DNA from: an uncultured Rhizobiaceae bacterium
GTDB lineage: Bacteria; Pseudomonadota; Alphaproteobacteria; Rhizobiales; Rhizobiaceae
Assembly (NCBI GenBank): GCA_958296345.1
Contig: CATQIJ010000013.1
Span: forward strand, 620,001 to 684,000
Direction of reading: 5' to 3'
DNA: 64,000 bases
Shown: positions 56,230 to 64,000 of the stretch, one piece after another
Position numbering within the stretch: the first letter of the stretch is position 1
Layout of the letters: each line of letters begins with the position of its first letter
Translations under genes and position numbers: made by a program
The notes under the pieces: model-generated
What the model saw: only the letters and a program-made list of their open reading frames with translations
Database searches by the model: none
Told to the model about the DNA's origin: nothing

Positions 56230-57147
56230 ATGAAACATGATTTACACTCTCCAAAAGCCCTTCGATACGGTGGGCATATTCTTGAAGCTAACGCAGAACT
56301 TGATGGTGATTATGTCACCATTCGAAAGGCTGTGGAATTCTTATCTATGCGCTGGCAAGATCAACCGTCTTTAACCGAACTAGCTTCACATCTTGGACTT
56401 GGTGAGACTGCAACACAGAAGTTATTTACGCGCTGGGCAGGTATTTCGCCCAAGGCTTTCAGTCAGGCTGTAACGCTCGATCATGCTAAACGTCTTTTGC
56501 GTGACGAAGATTTACCAATTTTAGATGCGACGTATGAGTTAGGGCTTTCATCCTCGTCACGCTTGCATGATTTATTTGTAACGCATGAGGCAATGTCTCC
56601 GGGTATTTGGAAAGCGCGCGGCGGTGGATTGCAGTTGGAATATGGGTTTCATCAATGCCCGTTTGGACGCGCTCTCATTATGATTACAGGCGAAGGTGCT
56701 TGTGCGTCTTTGGTTGGGTTGGCTTTTTGTGATGCAGGTGAAGAAGCCTTGGCGCTTGAAGACATGAAAGGTCGTTGGCCGAATGCCAACTACAGCGAGA
56801 ATGTTACTTTGACGGCAGAGATGTCAAAGCGGATTTTTACACCTGATAATTGGTCTGCGGATACGCCTTTGCGCGTAACGTTGATTGGGACTGATTTTCA
56901 AATTAGAGTTTGGGATACGTTGCTCGGCATACCGTTAGGCCGTGCTAAAACTTATTCTGATATTGCTGAAGCTATTGAGAACCCCAAAGCTGTTAGGGCA
57001 GTAGGTGCAGCCGTTGGACGTAATCCGATTTCCTTTGTTGTACCGTGTCATAGGGCACTTGGAAAATCAGGTGCGCTGACGGGATATCATTGGGGGCTGA
57101 CACGAAAGCGGGCAATGCTAGGCTGGGAAGCCGGTGTATCAGGTTAA
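56230..57147 (+). CDS. AraC/Ada-type HTH fused to O6-methylguanine-DNA methyltransferase
   Basis: 305 residues. Residues about 30-125 form an AraC-type helix-turn-helix pair (SLTELASHLGLGETATQKLF and ILDATYELGLSSSSRLHDLF). The C-terminal half is the alkyltransferase with the Cys acceptor in VVPCHRALGKSG and the DNA-binding ARAVGAAVGRNP-like KAVRAVGAAVGRNP. The Zn-Cys N-terminal Ada phosphotriester domain is absent, so it is an Ada-like form lacking the methyl-sensor domain. It ends in a 4-bp TTAA overlap with the convergent desaturase gene. Confidence 0.9.
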   Translation: MKHDLHSPKALRYGGHILEANAELDGDYVTIRKAVEFLSMRWQDQPSLTELASHLGLGETATQKLFTRWAGISPKAFSQAVTLDHAKRLLRDEDLPILDATYELGLSSSSRLHDLFVTHEAMSPGIWKARGGGLQLEYGFHQCPFGRALIMITGEGACASLVGLAFCDAGEEALALEDMKGRWPNANYSENVTLTAEMSKRIFTPDNWSADTPLRVTLIGTDFQIRVWDTLLGIPLGRAKTYSDIAEAIENPKAVRAVGAAVGRNPISFVVPCHRALGKSGALTGYHWGLTRKRAMLGWEAGVSG

Positions 57148-58139
57148 CTTTGATACATTTTGCGCCGTCTATCCTTAGTTGCCTGCGTTCCTTCCTGTGA
57201 ACCATCGTGAAAAGTTCCAAACCAGCGATCCCAAGGCATTTCTTGGTTTCCATAGTTGCACTCATAATAACGGTGATGGAGCTGGTGATAGAATGTTCCC
57301 AGTGCAAGACGCGGTTTATCTTTAATCAATAGGTTTTCATAACCAGTATGTGTCATGGCAGCGCCTGGGGCTTGGTAGATTAAATGGAAAAATAAATGGA
57401 TTGGGTGCGATGGAATAATCCAGTGAATGTATAGTGTTGTGAGGTACAGGAAGTGCTCGACTGGATGCATTGAGAAACCTGACCAAGGGCCGATGTTTAC
57501 ATTTCTGTGGTGGAGGATGTGAAAGTGTTTGTAAAAAAATGGTACATGGAGAAGGCGATGTACCCAATAAAAATGAAAGGCTGACCATATAGGTAAGAGG
57601 ATTAATGCCAGCACAAACCAGACCGGATTTTGGTTTGGTGTAATCGTTGGGATATAACCATTGCCCATAAGCCACATGGTGATTGCCTGGAAAGCGGTGA
57701 GTTGCGCAACACCACTTGTAAGTGACCAGAACATGTTGTCATGAACTTGATTGGCAAAACTCCAAAGACGGTTGCCTTTTGCCTGATCGCGGTGATCAAA
57801 TTTCAGTTGTTTGTCTTGGCCTTTTCGTATGTAGAAATACCAATGCAATCCACCAGCAATAACAAGCATAAGAGCAATGTTAATCGCCCAAATTTGGGTA
57901 ACCCAACCTACAGCAAATGTTTTTGTGGTTTCTAGCGAGGGATAGGCAAATAGCCATAGCGCAAGCGCCACAAGCACCATTATCATCCCCTCACTTAACA
58001 TCAGCCAGTTACGCGTAAGCCAGTGGATTAAAAACCCTGGTCTTGGAGGCCATTGGAAAATTGAAGGGTCTACCAGTGGAAGTTCTGGATGATAATTCCA
58101 CTCCTTGCTCATACCGTCAGTTTCAGTATTCTTTGGCAT
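57144..58139 (-). CDS. Sterol desaturase / fatty acid hydroxylase superfamily membrane enzyme
   Basis: Diiron membrane enzyme, 331 residues from ATG 58139, which has a strong GGAGGAG site. Helices cover about residues 40-200. The His boxes are FYWVHRLLH, HFHILHHRNVN and HHRYYECNYG with the extra HPVEHFLYL, giving the eight-plus His needed. The substrate may be a fatty acid, hopanoid or sterol-like lipid. No partner ferredoxin or hopanoid genes are adjacent. The 207-bp gap to the next gene on this strand shows nothing recognisable. Confidence 0.88.
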   Translation of the reverse strand: MPKNTETDGMSKEWNYHPELPLVDPSIFQWPPRPGFLIHWLTRNWLMLSEGMIMVLVALALWLFAYPSLETTKTFAVGWVTQIWAINIALMLVIAGGLHWYFYIRKGQDKQLKFDHRDQAKGNRLWSFANQVHDNMFWSLTSGVAQLTAFQAITMWLMGNGYIPTITPNQNPVWFVLALILLPIWSAFHFYWVHRLLHVPFFYKHFHILHHRNVNIGPWSGFSMHPVEHFLYLTTLYIHWIIPSHPIHLFFHLIYQAPGAAMTHTGYENLLIKDKPRLALGTFYHQLHHRYYECNYGNQEMPWDRWFGTFHDGSQEGTQATKDRRRKMYQS

Positions 58140-58346
58140 TATACTCCTCCATGATTGATATAAAGGGTAATCTAAAATTACTCGTTGTGAAGGGCGCATA
58201 AAGAACAAAAGCTTCGCATGGTGGGTTGTTTATTAAACGTGGATTAGGGTTGATTTTACCTTATTGCTGCAGGCCTATTGTATGGGTGCTGTTGCATATG
58301 TACTGGAATTAGACTCGGAGTGTAAGAATGATGTGAGGGTTTTATC

Positions 58347-58721
58347 TCACCAAACCTTCAACGTAACGCTCCCCCGCGCTACTGGTATATCTTCATCATC
58401 TTGCCAACACACAACATCAACAATTGATAGCCTCCTACTTTTGCGCACAACTGTTGCTCTGGCATAGATGTCTGCGTCTTTTGTTATGCGTAGGTAGTCT
58501 ATGGTGCTGGAAGAAACTAATGCGTCTTGTTCATCTTCAAGCAACTTTCTGGTTTCGGCTTCGGCACAAGTTTCAATTGTGGAAGCGCTTACGCCGCCAT
58601 GAATTGATCTTATCCAAACATTTCCGATGTGGTGTTCTGCAAAGGTTAGGTGGTAGAGGCCTTCGTCTTCAAGTGGTTTGATTTGAAGCCATTTGCCAAT
58701 ATTTGCCTCAAACACACTCAT
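58347..58721 (-). CDS. PaaI-like hotdog thioesterase (second of pair)
   Basis: 124 residues; hotdog fold with the HIGNVWIRSIHGGVSASTIETCAE helix carrying the Gly/Asp-like active region, ALVSSSTIDYLRITKDADIYARATVVRKSRR strand pair and the C-terminal ARGSVTLKVW. It probably hydrolyses an aromatic or fatty acyl-CoA. The start overlaps the end of the other thioesterase gene by 14 bp. Confidence 0.82.
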   Translation of the reverse strand: MSVFEANIGKWLQIKPLEDEGLYHLTFAEHHIGNVWIRSIHGGVSASTIETCAEAETRKLLEDEQDALVSSSTIDYLRITKDADIYARATVVRKSRRLSIVDVVCWQDDEDIPVARGSVTLKVW

Positions 58722-59159
58722 GATTTTTCCCGTATGGATTTAGTTGTCGTGCCACCATAAACGTGCCGATAGCTGTTGAGATTATGCGCTCTTCAATACC
58801 AGCAAGAATTTTTCCACTGACATAAGCAATCTCATTTTCTACACCGTTGAAGGTTGCGCGGCAGCTAATTTTTTCACCTACTTTGGCTTTGCCCAAGTGA
58901 TTTGTGGTGAGCTTAATTGTGGCAACGGCTTGTGGTTTTCGATTTCGCCAAGGACGCAAGAACCCATTACAGTATCCAGAAATAGTGTTGAAAAACCTGT
59001 ATGCGTTTGGATGCCATCTTGGTCTGCAAAGCTTTTTGGCGCATCTAATGTGACCGTTAATGTATGGTCGATGACGCCCTCAAACTTCATGTTGAGGGCG
59101 GCAGTTAAGGGATGCTTATCCGTGAACAGGATTTGAGCAGGATGTTGCGTATCAGCCAA
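58708..59159 (-). pseudogene. PaaI-like hotdog thioesterase (first of pair), one frameshift
   Basis: Reads IDHTLTVTLDAPKSFADQDG, THTGFSTLFLDTVMGSCVLGEI, then breaks near 58940: the run RKPQAVATIKLTTNHLGKAK is one frame over (one base missing after GAAAT). It continues CRATFNGVENEIAYVSGKI. The start is uncertain: TTG 59159 overlaps the gpmA stop and ATG 59096 is the next. With gpmA and the second thioesterase it forms one run. Confidence 0.75.
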
Positions 59160-59781
59160 GCTCGATAATCTCTTTAGAAGCAACGCTCGTGTCTGCGTTG
59201 AGCTTATAAACCATAGGAACGCCCGTTGCGATATTAAGACTTAAAATGCTTTCTGTATTCATTTTGTCCAGAATCATAACAAGTGAGCGAAGTGAATTAC
59301 CATGTGCAGCAACAAGAACGGTATTGCCAGCCATCACGCGCGGTAGGATATCGGTCATGTAATATGGCCAAACGCGAGCGCCAGTGTCTTTTAACGTTTC
59401 GCCTTCATCGCCTGGAGGAGGTGTGTCATATGAGCGACGCCAAATGTGAACTTGCTCGTCGCCCCATTTTTTGCGGGCATCATCCTTGTTAAGGCCCGCA
59501 AGGTCGCCATAGTTACGCTCATTCAAAGCTTGGTCGTGTATGGTTTCAAGATCAGATTGTCCGACACCATCAAGGATGTGTTGGCAGGTTTTTTCTGCGC
59601 GTTGCAGAACGCTAGTGTATGCAATATCAAATTTCATGCCGCTCTCGCCCAACAATTTGCCAGCAGCTTTTGCTTCTTGGTGGCCTAGCTCTGTAAGATC
59701 AGGATCGCGCCAACCTGTGAAGAGATTTTCTTTGTTCCATTCACTTTGTCCGTGGCGGACAAGAACGAGTGTTCTTTCCAT
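59152..59781 (-). CDS. gpmA: 2,3-bisphosphoglycerate-dependent phosphoglycerate mutase
   Basis: Glycolytic 3-PG/2-PG mutase, 209 residues from ATG 59781, starting [16 protein letters not shown] with the phospho-His. The second catalytic His and Arg are in [36 protein letters not shown] and [20 protein letters not shown] are typical of the short alphaproteobacterial form. It lies 24 bp after dapB. Confidence 0.95.
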   Translation of the reverse strand: MERTLVLVRHGQSEWNKENLFTGWRDPDLTELGHQEAKAAGKLLGESGMKFDIAYTSVLQRAEKTCQHILDGVGQSDLETIHDQALNERNYGDLAGLNKDDARKKWGDEQVHIWRRSYDTPPPGDEGETLKDTGARVWPYYMTDILPRVMAGNTVLVAAHGNSLRSLVMILDKMNTESILSLNIATGVPMVYKLNADTSVASKEIIELG

Positions 59782-59804
59782 TATAATATTCCTTAATTTA
59801 AATT

Positions 59805-60615
59805 TTAGAGTCCTAGCACATCGCGCATTGAGTAAAGTCCTGCGGGCTTTCCAAATCCCCAAAGCGCCGCTTTTACAGCACCTGTTGCAAAGAGTGAGCG
59901 GTCTTGTGCTGAGTGTGAAAGTTCAATGCGTTCACCTGCGCCTGCCAAGATTATAGAATGATCACCGATAACAGAGCCACCACGCAAAGTAGCAAAGCCG
60001 ATAGTACCTTCTTCGCGTGCACCTGTAATGCCATCGCGAGCACGCACAGAGTTTTCAGCAAGATCAATGCCTCTACCTTTGGCGGCTGCTTCACCGAGAA
60101 GAAGTGCTGTTCCAGATGGGGCATCTACTTTGTGTTTGTGATGCATTTCTAAAACTTCGAGATCAAAGTCTGAGGCCTTTTAGTGCTGCCGCTGCTTGCT
60201 CGACCAGAACAGCAAGTAGATTAATGCCAAGGCTCATGTTGCCCGATTTAACGATGGTTGCGTTCGCACATGCAGCTGCTATTTCCGCATCTTCTTCTGC
60301 GCTACAGCCCGTTGTGCCAATTACTTGAATACAATTGTGTGATGCGACTTTTTGAGAAAGCGCAACAGAGGCTTGTGGAACAGTGAAATCAATCACGCCA
60401 TCACAAGCATCAAGTTCTGCTTCTAGGTCTGAAGAAATTAGAATTTGATTTTCACCAATGCCTGAAAGGATGCCTGAATCTTGGCCAATAGAAGGTGTGC
60501 CTTCACGGTCAATTGCTGCGACTAGTATTGCATTTGGTGTTTCGCTGATTGCGCGAATAAGAGCTCCGCCCATACGGCCACTAGCACCCATAACTGCAAG
60601 TTTCATATCACTCAT
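59805..60615 (-). pseudogene. dapB: 4-hydroxy-tetrahydrodipicolinate reductase, one frameshift
   Basis: Reduces HTPA in lysine/diaminopimelate synthesis, so it is needed for peptidoglycan. N-terminal LAVMGASGRMGGALI, GVIDFTVP and VIGTTG are in frame 1, ending at ALKG. There an extra C in GGCCTC (about 60174-60175) breaks the frame; with GGCTC the sequence continues [21 protein letters not shown], with the catalytic His and Lys, to LGL at 59805. GGGGAG precedes the ATG. Essential enzyme, probable sequence error. Confidence 0.93.
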
Positions 60616-60626
60616 GCTACTCCCCT

Positions 60627-62479
60627 TTATTTTGCTAGCTTTTTTATGCGTGGTTTTTTAACTGCTGTCTTTTTAGCGGTTGTTGATTTCTTTGCAACTG
60701 CCATTGTTCCGATGCCATGTAGCTTTGCATAAGTACCAGTCTTTTTCTTGATGAGGCTAGCGTGTGTACCTTCTTGGGTAACACTGCCGTTTTCTATAAC
60801 ATAAATACGGTCAGCATTTCTGATGGTGGATAGGCGATGCGCCACGACGATTGTTGTACGGCCTTTGACGAGTTTATCTAGTGCTTGTTGAACGAGAAGT
60901 TCAGACTCATTATCGAGTGCAGAGGTTGCTTCGTCTAATAATAATATTGGAGCATCGCGCAAGAAAGCCCTAGCAATTGACAGACGTTGACGTTGGCCAC
61001 CAGAAAGATTACCGCCCATTTCTCCACGAGTGTATCGTAGCCTGCTGGTTGATCTAAGATAAATTGATGTGCTTGGGCTAGGTTTGCTGCTGCTATCACT
61101 TCATCGTCAGTTGCGTGAGGTCTGCCATAGCGGATATTTTCTAGAATAGAACCTTCAAACAATATTGGCTGTTGTGATACATAGGCAATGTTTTGACGTA
61201 AAGACTTTGCTGTTATGTCTGCAATGTTCTGACCGTCGATTATTATTTTGCCGCTGTTTAAATCAAAGAACCGTTGAGCAAGTAAAATGAGTGTGGATTT
61301 ACCACCTCCAGATGGACCTACGAGTGCTGTTGTTTTTCCTGATTGTGCTTTGATAGTAACATCACGAACAATTGGCTCATTATTTTGATATGAAAACCTG
61401 GTAAGAATAAACTCAATTTCACCTTTTGAAATTTTGAGTTCTTTTGCGTCAGGCTTGTCTGATTGGCGCGGCGGTGTATCAATAATTTCGTAAAGCATAC
61501 GTGCATTAACAAGCGAGCGTTCAAACGACACACGAAAGCTTGCTAGTTTTCGGGCTGGTTCATAAGCAAGCATTGCAGCAGTTAGGAATGAGAACATGCC
61601 GCCTGCGTCATGACCCAGTTCTGCAACACGGTAGCCACCATATGCAACGACGCCAGCGATGGCGAAACCGGCTAGGATTTCAGTTGGCGGTTTTGTTTTT
61701 GCATTAAGCTTTACAATTTTATTAGATCTGATTTCAGCCTGTTCAGTGAGGTGACGCATTTTATCAGCCATCTGATCTTCCATCGTAAAGGCTTTGACGA
61801 TTTCCATACCTTGTGAATTTTCGATCAAAGACGACGTCACGCGAGCGTTTAGGTCAACTTCTTGTTTTGCTACTTTACGAATGCGCCTGACATAACGAGA
61901 CATGATGTAGATGATAATTGGCATGACTGATAAAGAGACGACTGTCATATGCCAATCTTGTATTAACATCACGATTATTAGAGCAATCAATGTGAATAAA
62001 TCACGTGCAAATACGATAACAATATCATTCATCATTGTGCGCATTGCTATGATGTTTTGATTAATTTGTCCTACTATATAAGACGAACGATTTGATTTAT
62101 GGAACTGTACACCTAGAGAAAGTAGATGATCGAATATGCGGCGTTGATATCTTGCAACGATGTTATTACCGATCTGCCCTAAAACAGTCATATAGCCATA
62201 AGTTGCTAGGCCTCTAATGGTGAACACAAGAAAAATTGCGATGGCTATATAAAATGCTGCATCCAGCTCTTGTTTTACGAAAACATCATTTGTGATGTTT
62301 TTGACAATATAAGCCACAAATGCAGTACTTGCTGCGACAGCTCCAAGGAATAAGAAGGCAATAAAATACTGTTTGCGATACAGCTTCCAGTTCTCAGAGA
62401 GAACACGTTTAACAATCGCATTATTTTCTTCATTTGCGAGTGGTTTTTTAGGTGTTTTTTCCAAAGATGCGTCAGCCAT
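60627..62479 (-). pseudogene. ABC multidrug/lipid exporter, MsbA-like, one frameshift
   Basis: Half-size exporter of about 617 residues. From ATG 62479 a membrane domain of six helices (FIAFLFLGAVAASTAFVAY, DLFTLIALIIVMLIQDWH and others) precedes Walker A LVGPSGGGKST. Near 61028 GTGGAGAAATG lacks a G; with one more, [21 protein letters not shown] continues with the signature, Walker [13 protein letters not shown] and the H-loop [11 protein letters not shown]. The C-terminus has a Lys-rich extension ([19 protein letters not shown]), which is unusual. It resembles MsbA in sequence; a lipid role is likely but not shown. Confidence 0.88.
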
Positions 62480-62536
62480 TACAAATTTCTTTATAGTCCG
62501 CGCTTTCTTACATGGCGCGGGCGTTTTTTGCAAAGT

Positions 62537-63006
62537 TTATAACGGGAATATTTTATCACCAATTGCAGTGTTACCTAATTGAATGATTTTTGCTGTAATA
62601 CCGCCGTGCCCGCGCACTGCCGTATATCCGCCTGTGCCAAAGATTTCTTCCATTCGAGAGCACGGTGCGCAGAGGCCTGTTCCTTCAAGAATTGCATCGC
62701 CAATTTGAAACTGGCGGTTGCGCAAGCCAAGTAGGTTGATGTTACTTACAACGATGTTCTTCTTAAGTCTGCTGGCGAAACATTCGTGACACCCAACATA
62801 GATGCGATGACAGCAAGATGTTCATATTGGATAAGTGTCACACTACGTTTTCCACCAGATGCGTAATGATCACCTGCTAAACCATTCAGGGTGATATCAA
62901 CCAAATCAGTTGCGTTCATTGGTTCACGTCTTTTTGGGCGTAGGCCAATCCATTGGACTAGGCCGGATCGGGCATGGCGTGAAGTGAGAGAGGCAATTGT
63001 TTCCAT
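62537..63006 (-). pseudogene. MOSC-domain protein, one frameshift
   Basis: MOSC domains occur in molybdenum-cofactor sulfurases and related enzymes. The first part is LVQWIGLRPKRREPMNATD, ITLNGLAGDHYASGGKRSVTL and SMLGVTNVSPADLRR. Near 62757, AGAACATC should be AGAAACATC; with it, NIVVSNINLLGLRNRQFQIGD continues to TGLCAPCSRMEEIFG, where the family's conserved Cys is found. Length about 157 when joined. The Cys-x-x-Cys is at the expected place. Confidence 0.85.
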
Positions 63007-63015
63007 TCTAGTCCC

Positions 63016-63225
63016 TTACCAGTGCGGTGGTTTTTCATTTGGAACAGGATTATCAATATTGTCTTCAATAGAAGAAAACCTACTTTCAAGCATAGCAATT
63101 CTACGTTCAAGTTGTTCGATACGTTTGCTATTATGAATGAGCTCTGAAGAGAGCTCTTCATTGGCAATTACACTATGAGCTAATTCTTCCTCGAGCTTCG
63201 TGATACGGCTGTTAATTTCATTCAT
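63016..63225 (-). CDS. slyX: SlyX-like coiled-coil protein
   Basis: 69 residues, almost all heptad: ITKLEEELAHSVIANEELSS, RIEQLERRIAMLESRFSSIE, then the acidic/Pro end NPVPNEKPPHW, which is the SlyX family C-terminus. Function is unknown. Ten bases separate it from the MOSC gene, probably one operon. Confidence 0.85.
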   Translation of the reverse strand: MNEINSRITKLEEELAHSVIANEELSSELIHNSKRIEQLERRIAMLESRFSSIEDNIDNPVPNEKPPHW

Positions 63226-63267
63226 TTCTTATCGCTTAAACATTTTGTGATTTTTGTTGTTTCTTAA

Positions 63268-63301
63268 AAGGTTGATTTATCAAACAAAGTCAATCAACCT
63301 T
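63268..63301. promoter_or_regulatory. Perfect 10-bp inverted repeat upstream of the exported Cys protein
   Basis: AAGGTTGATT (63268-63277) and AATCAACCTT (63292-63301) flank 14 bases, between the divergent slyX and exported-protein genes and 26 bases before the latter's ATG. The left arm also overlaps a small palindrome TTGATTTATCAA. It may be an operator or an RNA hairpin. Confidence 0.5.
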
Positions 63302-63327
63302 ATTGGATAACATTTAAGGAGTTTCCC

Positions 63328-63814
63328 ATGATATCTCACCTTAAGCTTTTAAGTCTTACTGCTATAGGTCTTTTTACCTTCTTTGCTAACATGAATATAG
63401 CTCTCTCTGCTACTGAGCCTAAATCCGTTGAGATTAAGGGAGAGATAATTGATACTTGGTGTTACCTCTCGGGGGGGCATGGGCGGACAAGATGCCGTAA
63501 TTGGTACAGCGCACCATACATGCGCACTATGGTGTGCCGCAGGTGGTATCCCCGTTGGTGTGCTTGATGAAGATGGTCAGATCTATATGGTTTTAAAGTT
63601 AGAGGGTGAAGATACTCTCAAACAATCTGACAATGTATTGAAAATTCAATCGGATGTTATAACAGCAAAAGGTCTTCATTACGTAAGAGATGGTGTGGAC
63701 TATCTCATTGTTGAAGATGTCGTCGCTAATGACGGCATTAGTAATTTTAATCATGAAGATTATGGTTCTGTACCCCCTAATTCCTTTCCTAAAAACTATT
63801 TAAGCAAGCAGTGA
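63328..63814 (+). pseudogene. Exported Cys/His protein, frameshifted at a G7 run
   Basis: Signal peptide (LSLTAIGLFTFFANMNIALSA) followed by VEIKGEIIDTWCYLSG. A run of seven G at 63470-63476 throws the frame; the continuation VMGGQDAVIGTAHHTCALWCAAGGIPVGVL is in another frame and runs to 63814. Joined, about 161 residues, with Cys residues at CYLSG, HHTCALWC and a His pair between. The motif set recurs in exported proteins of unknown function in Rhizobiales, as far as I recall. Metal or redox binding is a guess. AAGGAG precedes the ATG. Confidence 0.7.
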
Positions 63815-63825
63815 GGAATAGACCA

Positions 63826-64000
63826 ATGAGTATTTTTAAGAAGACTGTTGTTTCGATTTCCTCTGTGTTAGGCGGTCTTGCCATATCAAGCTCCGTTTCT
63901 TTTGCCGAAGACTTTTCTGCGGGAGTAAGGCAAAAGAGTATGGGCTTGAGGAAGAAGTCAAATCAACGTTTTCTGCCAAAGTTGTTGATTTGGTTTGTGA
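63826..64000 (+). pseudogene. Second exported protein, frameshifted, truncated by window end
   Basis: Starts MSIFKKTVVSISSVLGGLAI with a signal peptide ending SSSVSFA. Near 63920 the frame slips: KAKEYGLEEEVKSTFSAKVV DLVC is read in another frame, consistent with one indel in or near GGGAGTAAGG. It lies 11 bp after the previous gene and probably shares its transcript. It resembles the preceding protein in having a VVDLVC strand like EIIDTWC, so the two may be distant relatives. Confidence 0.6.

Noticed and set aside
63272-63283. TTGATTTATCAA as an FNR/FixK site
   Set aside because: FNR sites are TTGAT-N4-ATCAA. Here the half-sites are separated by two bases, so the spacing is wrong.
1-64000. 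tRNA, rRNA, CRISPR, insertion sequence or prophage genes
   Set aside because: No T-loop signatures with cloverleaf context, no regularly spaced repeats, no transposase or phage proteins were seen.

Overview
The window is a gene-dense, AT-rich chromosomal segment from an alphaproteobacterium, most likely in the Hyphomicrobiales (Rhizobiales). Support comes from the blocks hemC-hemD-mitofilin-hemY, htpX-rsmB-heparinase-purH and ialB-rlmN-argG, an OlsB-type ornithine acyltransferase, an IalB protein, a LexA box of the alphaproteobacterial GTTC-N7-GTTC type and a stem-loop RNA with anti-Shine-Dalgarno loops. No rRNA, tRNA, CRISPR, prophage or insertion sequence was recognised. It reads as core genome rather than an accessory island.

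Layout. 1-4.9 kb: FtsX-type ABC exporter beside tesA (a ybbA-ybbP-tesA arrangement), then phhB, a DUF1232 protein and a SpoU methyltransferase. 5-13.9 kb: ialB, rlmN, three small membrane proteins (two look like paralogues), a LysE exporter, argG, a membrane-anchored TAXI protein, a GNAT and asd with a leader region. 13.9-25 kb: mutS, olsB, a hybrid histidine kinase, a BKACE enzyme, comM, an adenylate cyclase and mrp. 25-36 kb: haem block, tsaD-gpsA, EVE, DUF1203, YcaQ-like, EI24 and adenosine kinase genes. 36-47 kb: beta-helix membrane protein, pdxY, UMF1 transporter, purH, heparinase, rsmB, htpX. 47-64 kb: TadG/VWA protein, the small RNA, acs, a LysR regulator with two small genes, nitroreductase, nth, ada-like gene, sterol-desaturase-like enzyme, thioesterases, gpmA, dapB, an ABC exporter, MOSC, slyX and two exported Cys-containing proteins cut by the window end.

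The most interesting region is upstream of asd: a 40-codon open frame ending in a Thr/Lys-rich run (TTSKTTKTIKV), followed by mutually exclusive hairpins, one of which would bury a GGGAGG ribosome site. Since asd supplies the Thr, Lys and Met branches, this looks like a peptide-dependent attenuation or translational leader, and I know of no description of one for alphaproteobacterial asd. Also notable are the three-hairpin anti-SD RNA between the TadG-like gene and acs, a 28-codon frame with an excellent SD in the acs 3' region, a perfect 26-bp tandem duplication that breaks the TadG-like gene, and a 10-bp inverted repeat embedded in the overlapping stop codons of asd and mutS.

Quality caution. 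Many genes are broken by single-base indels, mostly in homopolymers and mostly right of 37.9 kb, including normally essential or central purH, dapB and acs. I read most of these as sequence or assembly errors, and I report each gene over its full reconstructed span. Left of 37 kb three genes instead carry substitution-like N-terminal lesions (comM, the YcaQ-like gene, lysE).
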